Assembly: GCA_023213395.1 (NCBI GenBank)
Contig: CM041465.1
Coordinates: 171,871,741-171,935,740 of the forward strand
Length of the DNA: 64,000 bases
Direction: 5' to 3'
DNA from: Cycas panzhihuaensis
Lineage: Eukaryota; Cycadophyta
The notes beneath the pieces are model-generated. The model saw only the letters and a list, made by a program, of their open reading frames with translations, was not told the DNA's origin and searched no databases. Shown one piece after another: positions 57,245-64,000 of the stretch (positions are counted from its first letter, which is position 1; each line of letters opens with the position of its first letter). The position numbers and the translations under genes were made by a program.

Positions 57245-60200
57245 AAGTTGTGCACAGTTAGATGAATGCTGTCAGATGTCTAATTAATGGTGCTAGGTCA
57301 TATTGGCTTGCCTTTAGCAGATTGAGGTGCCTGATAACCCTGCAAAGCAGCCATGGTAGTGTAGATGATCACTGTGGATCTCCAAGTGTCTTCTATTCTT
57401 GTTTATAAGTATTTGAGCCCTATAGACATGTGTGGACGAGTGTTGACTCTGTTGTCAACTATGTAAGAATCTTTTGAACCTGTTGAAAGTGTCAAATCTC
57501 CGACGATGTCGTTGAGTTTGTGTGCCGTAAATATGGTTGCCAACTCCTTTTACTAGTAGGAGAGTGCAAAAACCCTAGTGAGCCATTGCAGTGCCGTAAA
57601 CCATAATGTCATATTACGGTTAAATATTTAAAAGTATATTCATATATTCACTTGTTGATAAATATAAAGCAATATGCAGTCGTCATTGCATTATGCATGA
57701 GCCATTTTGCAGTCATTTTTGTAATTTGCGTTGGTTGGTGTTGATAGTTGATCACCCGTGATGATTATATTAGTGCTTGGTTGCATGGCTATGTGTATGA
57801 AATCGCCCATAGATTTTGAGCTACCCTTTGTGAATATACAGTCTACAAATTCTATATATGCTGCCGACTGTATATCATACTTGATGTAGCTGCCGCTTTC
57901 ATAATCGCTTGCCACAGTTATATATTGCATTTATTCCCACTTAATATCTGCAACTGCTGTCCTTTTAATATATATTCGCAGTTGTCGTTTAAAATCATTT
58001 TTCGTATCTGGTGTCGTTATTTGTCTTGCTATCGATTATTGGAGTCTGCGCGGCATGATTTCGTTGCTCGTGACAGCCGCGTGATATTTGAGCATTTGAT
58101 TTCGTCATGTTCTTTATGTACATCTACATGTATTTACAGAGTGTACGGTCGCCAATAAATTTGCAGCAGTGAATACATATAATGCATTAATATGAAACGC
58201 CGCCGTAATGATACAGGCTGTTGCAGTCGTGTGATGATATACGCAGATATCCGTCTGCGTGTTATATCTTAGACGCCCGTGATGAGACATGCATTCTGCG
58301 TGAATAGTTCAGCAGTCGCCGTTTTCTACATTAGTGCCCGCCCATTGTGTATATGCGTAGTATGCAGGTACCAATGTAATATGGTCTCCCGTCGCTTACT
58401 TGATCTCTGTGATCTATGAATCTGGGGCCACCGGTTATTAGTTGCATTCATCACTGGTTTTATGTTAAGTCGAATGTGCAGCCACCGTCTCTATACTAAG
58501 CCGTCATTTATACTCTGTTAACAATACGGTCTACAATGTCTCTCGTAGCCTTGTTGTGATGCGTGATATGCATCGTCGTTTTCTTGAGTTGTTATATATA
58601 TATTTTTTAATATATATTGAATTGTCCATTTAATATGGTAAATTATAAAACATAAATCATATTTCAATTTATCTTATGATATTTCCTAAAGCCGCCTATG
58701 TCTATGATATATATTTTGATATATCGTATATTTTGTCTTCTTTTGAAGATTGTCTATTGATGTCTTCCTTTCACTTTATCAAAATCATGTTAAAATGATT
58801 GTTAAAGATGCTTTAATAAGAGTTTTATGAAGATGTATAGATATTTATGGTATATAGACATTTCTTCAGTACATTCTTTTATCATTATAGAGATTTGTTT
58901 TAGTAGTGAGGTATGCACCAATTGGATGGCAATATGAGGTATATTTGAGAAGCAACAATATGATGGGGTTATATGAGACTCTCTAGTATGCATTTGCATG
59001 AGAGAGTACTTTGGGCAAAGATGACGATAGTTCATCTCTTGGCTTGTGAGATACATAATAGAGGATTGAGGGCATGTATTGGGGCAAAGATGGGCATATG
59101 TTAGACAAAGAAGGGTGAGAAAATGTACTTGTTGCATGTGATTAAATGCAAAAGTTTTGGGCATATTTTGAAGGCGAGAATGGGAAAGAGTTTGATGGGC
59201 AGATTGAAGGCGATGATGGGTAAGAAAGGGCGAAGAATGAGCATGTTTGGAGAAAAGAAGATAAAGAGCATAAGATACCTAAATTACAACTTATTACAAA
59301 CTCTATTACTGTTTGAGTATGGCATTGATCATTTCTCAAAGTTATCAAAATTCATGATTTATGTGATTATTCAGTGAAATAAGTGTGATTTATTAACGGA
59401 TTATATTCGAGTTTAGTTGCATCAGATGTGTATGATGTGATGACGTTCAGAATTTTCTTGTTTGAATGGTTGTTGGATTGATGATAGCATGAGGTTTGTG
59501 GCTTGGTTAATGCTGGTTCAACATGGGTGAAGACCTTTCCATTAATGTTGGTTCAACATAAGTAAAGTGCTTGATAAAATTAAAGTGTGAATGGAAAGGT
59601 CTAAGACGAGAAGCCTTAAAATTAGCTATGCCTTTGTCATGGTATGTGTACAGTTGGCATGTCAGGTTGCATTGCAGGTGTGTATCATGATGCAGATGGT
59701 GAGGTTGGTGCAGGTTAAGGTTTTCCACTCATGGTTTGTTGGCATAAGCTGTAGCAGACAGGTATGGGTACCCCTTTTGTGACTATTCGTGGCATAATTT
59801 CCCCTCATATTTTGTATTTGGACCAAGACAAAACCCTTTCATTCGTTCATTTTAATGCATTGGAGTGCACACATCTTAGACGAAGATTGCAGCAGCAGGA
59901 TTGCAAGCGTTTAAAGTATATCAATTGTTCAGCTTGCAAACAGTATGATCTACAAGAGAAATACATGTAATCAGTTTAGATGTTACAGAGTTGTTGACGT
60001 ATCATAATGAGTGTCATTTGGTTACAGGTTTTATCCTTCATTGCTTCACTTTTCCAAGTCGTTATTTCAGCAGGTGTGGAGGTTTTTTTACCTAACATTG
60101 TGCTTAAGATGAAAGCAGGACTTAGTGACAGGTTGATGATGAGGAGTTGTTAGATGAAGTGACATGGATTGCAATCCCATGTTCCATTGAAAGTTGAAGA

Positions 60201-60768
60201 CTTGTAGGATGATGGAAGATCATGGATCAACATGCCAGTCAAAACTTACGATAGATACCAACATTCTAGTGAGTACAGATTCATAATGGAGAGTTGTATT
60301 GAAGTAATGCACCTAGTCAGTTTGTAAGCCGGTAAGCTTGTTATGCAAGATTTTTAGTAGGAAGAAGGATTAAGGTATGATGAGATATTTTGCACCAATC
60401 TCTATGTTCATTGGTTCATTTGATCCTTACTTCAACAATTTCAGATAGTTGGGTATCATATTATATCATATTGGTGTTCTTTAACGAAGACTTGAAGAGG
60501 CAATTCACATGGTTTAAGTGGCTCATCCTCTTAGTTTAGTTAAAGGAATATAACTGAGTTGAATGGATGAAGTATCAGGTGCAAAGAGAGTTGTATGGTT
60601 GCAGGTCTATTGGAGCATTTCCAAAGAATTGAGCATATACGAGGCATGGCACTGTTACATCCGAGTGAAGATTGCTACATTGACGTTCGTGCATATTGGG
60701 TTGAGTAAGGTTATCCTTGAGAGGGGATTTATTCCCAATGATAATCCTTGTTGCCCCATATTTACATT
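57245..60768 (+). other. Interior of LARD-like element, no recognisable protein
   Basis: The part 57440-58560 is unusually rich in CpG (for example GACAGCCGCGTGATATT, GAAACGCCGCCGTAATG) with recurrent GCAGTCG/GTCGCCGT words, in contrast to the CpG-poor surroundings. From 58800 on it is purine-rich with GGGCAAAGATGGGCAT-type repeats (59020-59220). The longest open frames (for example 59123-59377 and 60563-60805, plus strand) resemble nothing I know. Confidence 0.6.
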
Positions 60769-60777
60769 AAGAGGGGA
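60769..60777 (+). promoter_or_regulatory. Polypurine tract of LARD-like element
   Basis: AAGAGGGGA directly before the 3' LTR. Confidence 0.85.
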
Positions 60778-61100
60778 TGTTGAAATATGTGACCATATCA
60801 CCTAATGTAAAGTGAACCTTCTATTTTTATGCCTAAGTATGTAGAGGAATAGTCTCGATTGTGGTGACCTAATGGATGTATTTGTACTTATGTCTGACAC
60901 TTTAGATCTATAAATATAGATCAAAATCCATCTTTATGTATCATCATTTTGTCAAAATATAAATATTATTTATTTGTGGGTTTTTACATGTAAGGGTTTC
61001 CCACGATAATATGGTGTCCCCTACAATCTGCTTCTACTTGTAATCTACTTGATGTAAAAGATCTTGTCAACCTTGTTTGCTTCAGTTACATTTTCTAACA
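60778..61100 (+). repeat. 3' LTR of LARD-like element
   Basis: TGTTGAAATATGTGACC to ATTTTCTAACA, the same length as its partner. Confidence 0.93.
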
Positions 61101-61105
61101 CCAAA

Positions 61106-62029
61106 ATTTATTTTAAGGTAATCCTCTTTGGTGAGCACCTCTTGCTATCTAACACCTATCATCTGCAGGTTATTTGTACTTATCTTTTTCTAGATTTTGT
61201 ATATAACTAGTTGCCTCTACGTACACCACTTTTGCAACTTATAATCTAAGCTCCCTAATAGTTTCATCTTGTGATATGCTTCCTAATGATAGTTCTACTT
61301 AATCCATGTTAGAGAACATGACATAACCTATCATGGCATCATTTTCGAACACCCTTTTTTCATTCATTACCCATATAAAAATGCTTAATTATATCTTGTA
61401 CAAATTGCTTAAGATCTCCCAATGGTTTGGCCCTAATGACTATGTCATAAGGTTTCGTATGGCCTTATTTTTATTAAAAATAGTTGTGAGTTATCAGCTA
61501 ACTTGGCCCCCCATGAGTTAGTTTGTCATTGCAATACTGTTTCATGTTGAAAAAAAAAATTATAGAACAAGAAAACAAATATAAAAGGAGTTTTATAAAT
61601 TTGAACATAGACCCCCCCTACCACCTTCTCAATATCCAAGATAAGTTGCATATTAGCTTCGTTCCCACATATGTTTGTAGTTTAGGTTTAAATGTGTAGT
61701 TATTTGGGTCTGCCATGACCTTGATCATGATCAAAACCTACTTGATATTTTCAAGGATAAAATAAATTATGAAACTTTATTATGATAGTGACATTCAACC
61801 ACTCATGGGAGCTATGTTTTAACCTATTGTTTATAGTCAAAATAAGCATATGAACCTAAGACCTAACCACATTGATTGATTTCCAGTCAATTTCCCTTAT
61901 TTATCTATTTATTTCTAAATTATTGCTACATTTCCCAATGGCAATAATCACCCATGTCAATAGAGGAAGCCTTGTGAACCTTAGTCCTTTTGCTACAACT
62001 TGGACCCTTTGAGACTAATAAAGACATGT
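61106..62029 (+). other. Copy C sequence between LARD insertion and second RNase H
   Basis: Decayed; corresponds by position to the upstream part of the second RNase H ORF. No readable frame, no TATA palindrome or GC hairpin seen. Confidence 0.45.
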
Positions 62030-62390
62030 CATGCTTTACTTTGGTGTTTACTTACCTATAGTAACCAATAATCCTATTGAATATACTGCTATTATTAAGG
62101 CTTTGACTGATGCATTATGGGTTCATTATGGCCCTATTTTATTGGTTTTTAATTCTCAACTAGTTGCCTACTAGCTTACTTAAGTTTAATAAGTCCATTA
62201 TCCTCAACTATGCATTCTTGCTAACTAAGCTAGGTTGCTTTTATCACAATTCTCTTTAGATTTAATTCAATACATCCCATAGAGGCATAACATTGAGACT
62301 TATTAACTTGTTTCTTTTATCCTTAAGCATCACCTACCATAGGTAAGAGATTATTTTCATGGATATCAATCCCACCAATAAAGTTAGGCC
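62030..62390 (+). pseudogene. Second RNase H remnant of copy C
   Basis: LPIVTNNPIEYTAIIKALTD, ALWVHYGPILLVFNSQLVAY aligns with ATNNKAKYTTVIEVLTDALC and IVLLCNSQVVVSHL of copy A. Then SLDLIQYIP and RHNI match the C-terminal DIRHIP region. The Glu (PIEY) is kept. The DSQ Asp is again Asn (AAT codon). Its place downstream of integrase in a third, older copy shows that the arrangement is a family trait. Confidence 0.75.
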
Positions 62391-63504
62391 AATATGCTAG
62401 CTTTATCTTTGATCCCTAATAGGTCTCTAAAATGAGGGTAAAGTATCAGATGCCTCTAAAAGAGTTTAAATCGAGCCTTTTCTCTGAAACAAGGGTAAAC
62501 TACTTTATGCTCTAACATGAGCCTAAACTATTTTATAAATTTGTAAATATTCAATCCAACTATGGCTTTTAAATGGGGCAGCTCCCCTATTTATCCCCAG
62601 TTTGGTTATTTATTTCTATCATTTATGTTTTAATTATTTTCTTAGTTTATTTACTTCACTCTCTTTTTTCCTAGTATATCATTCTATTAAAACAATAAAA
62701 AACATAAAAAAATTATAAAATAAAAGGCCCCAAAAAGTATACTCCATTAAGAGTCTAAACTAAAGTTAGTTTATAAATATCATTTCTACTAAGGTTGTTC
62801 AAAGGGGATAATCCCCAATGTTCTCCTCCATATGAACTTTCTCTTAATGCTTTTGTTTTAAATCTTTTTCTCCCCAACTAGTCATTTCATTAAAATAATA
62901 AAAATTTTAAAAATATTATCAAATAATAAAAGATTAAAAAAATAATTAAACTAAAACATTATGAACATAGCTATAAGATGATCCCAAACAACTCCACCTA
63001 TGAAACACAATCACTAACAAGGCTAAACTATATCAATATTTTTAGACTTTTGAGTTTAAATACTTCAAGCATTCAAGGAACCCTTCTCTTCTTCCCTAGA
63101 TCTTTAGCTTTTGAACCTAAATCATTGGCTATCAAGCCCAACCTTTTTTGGTTATTGAGGTAACCCCTTAGGCACCTAAGATTGCTAAAAAAAATAATCA
63201 CTAAAGATGATAAACTATGGTGACCCAATTATGTTTTTCTAGGTTCCATTATAGCCATTAGCTCATCTTAGTTATGTTAGGTCATCGACCCACCCTCCTC
63301 CCTTTAACATAGCTTCGAAGTCCTTGTTAATGAGGCTAAAAGAAGGGTAACATTCTTTAAATACCTACTAAGGAAGGTAAACTATGACATACTTATTTTC
63401 CCTTTCATTTTTATAAGAATATGCACAATCAAATTAGGGCATTATTGATAATATTTACTATCTTATAACCATCATCTAAACGTTTTTATTGCCAAGACAG
63501 TAAG
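62391..63504 (+). repeat. Degenerate AAACTA-centred repeats in the 3' region of copy C
   Basis: Short phrases of the form GAG-x-CTAAACTA or AAGG-x-TAAACTA recur at about 62420, 62500, 62525, 62750, 63020, 63215 and 63380 in otherwise AT-rich non-coding DNA. GATAAACTATGGTGAC (63211) resembles GTTAAACTATGGTAAC of copy A (6694). Confidence 0.5.
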
Positions 63505-64000
63505 TGTTTCTCATAACCTAGGAACTTCACATTCAACGCACCAATAGATAAGTGAAGGTATATGATTTTTACTTTCTAGTTTAGCTTAGATTAGCTTAAA
63601 TATCATTATTTAACATGAATATAGTATTATTTACCTATTGGTTTATTGGATGAATGTGTCTATACTTAGTTGATAATGATTTTGACCATGGTTAATGGCT
63701 TTATGGATAATCCTCTATCTACTCAAGTTTTATTACTAAGTAAGAAGGATTATCTTATGTATTTAGGCATTGAGTCTCTAATCTATATTCTTAATAGACT
63801 ATTAAGGGCTATCTATTTGTATAACATGCTCACATATAAGGTGTTAATAGTCAAGTGATCTTCATTCATCTTATTAAGTGTAGTTACCTCTTTTATTTCA
63901 TCCTCTATGAGCTTAAGATTTATTAGAATTAAATGTGAGCACTATCAGACTATCTCACACTTATGTGAGTGCCATTATTAGACCTCTCACTTTGGATAGT
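63505..64000 (+). repeat. Start of 3' LTR of copy C, with internal deletion
   Basis: TGTTTCTCATAACCTAGG, then AGATAAGTGAAGGTATATG, pairs with 37779 onward. From about 63720 (AGGATTATCTTATG, GGCATTGAGTCTCTAATC) it pairs with about 39930-40250, so about 1.9 kb of the 5' LTR has no counterpart. The end is outside the window. Confidence 0.8.

Larger units (their letters stand above)
56909..61100 (+). mobile_element. Large non-coding LTR element (LARD-like), 4192 bp
   Basis: Two 323-bp LTRs (56909-57231, 60778-61100), primer site, polypurine tract and perfect target duplication CCAAA (56904-56908 and 61101-61105). The LTRs differ at roughly a tenth of positions by eye. The interior shows no gag or pol motif in any frame that I can recognise. 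It shares a leader phrase with the gag-only element, so both may use the same copia helper. Confidence 0.92.
37779..64000 (+). mobile_element. Old Ty3/gypsy (Tat-like) element, copy C, carrying three nested insertions
   Basis: 5' LTR in two pieces (37779-40395 and 44284-44708), PBS, gag, protease, linker, RT, RNase H, integrase, second RNase H, and the start of the 3' LTR (63505 on). LTR starts, PBS and protein motifs match copies A and B but are far more decayed. The interruptions at 40396-44278, 49193-52663 and 56909-61100 each have their own LTRs and target duplications. The right end lies outside the window. Confidence 0.88.

Noticed and set aside
58802-59348. Minus-strand frames in the LARD-like interior
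   Set aside because: No similarity to gag or pol, opposite to element orientation; likely chance frames.

Overview
The window is a block of nuclear plant DNA made almost entirely of nested, decayed LTR retrotransposons. I found no intact host gene, rRNA, tRNA or CRISPR array. The evidence for a seed plant is: plant-type Ty3/gypsy and Ty1/copia pol fragments, initiator-Met-tRNA-type primer sites, AT-rich intergenic DNA with long TA microsatellites, and reading frames resembling the plant mobile domain (PMD), a family known from plants. The species cannot be named from the sequence.

Three copies of one large Ty3/gypsy (Tat-like) family dominate. Copy A (1-9787, + strand, 5' part outside the window) runs RT, RNase H, integrase, an antisense two-ORF module (PMD plus a coiled-coil ORF), a second RNase H, polypurine tract and a 2.75-kb LTR. 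Copy B (16172-33028, - strand) is complete, about 16.9 kb, with two LTRs of about 2.7 kb, a CAACT target duplication and the same layout. Copy C (37779 to beyond 64000, + strand) is much older. It keeps gag, protease, RT, integrase and the downstream RNase H, but has no visible PMD module.

Copy C was hit by three later copia-type insertions. These are a minus-strand copia with gag, protease, integrase and RNase H but no RT core (40396-44278), a small non-autonomous gag-only element (49193-52663, target duplication ATAAT), and a large non-coding element (56909-61100, target duplication CCAAA). Copy C itself interrupts the RT of a chromovirus-like Ty3 element (about 35.0-37.8 kb). Between A and B lie a 6.4-kb AT-rich stretch with coding-like fragments of an unidentified gene (11.6-12.5 kb), a 297-bp TA repeat, and a copia LTR remnant preceded by five tandem primer-binding-site units.

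The most interesting system is the antisense PMD plus coiled-coil module of copies A and B. It has about 405 codons with no net frameshift in either copy, points against gag-pol, shares a compact AT/GC-hairpin intergenic region with a diverging second RNase H ORF, and is missing from copy C. Stop codons throughout are mainly TAG/TGA/TAA at former Gln/Arg/Trp codons, as expected from decay of methylated cytosines, so all reading frames here are pseudogenes today. Coordinates of decayed domains are approximate. LTR and target-duplication edges were read base by base.
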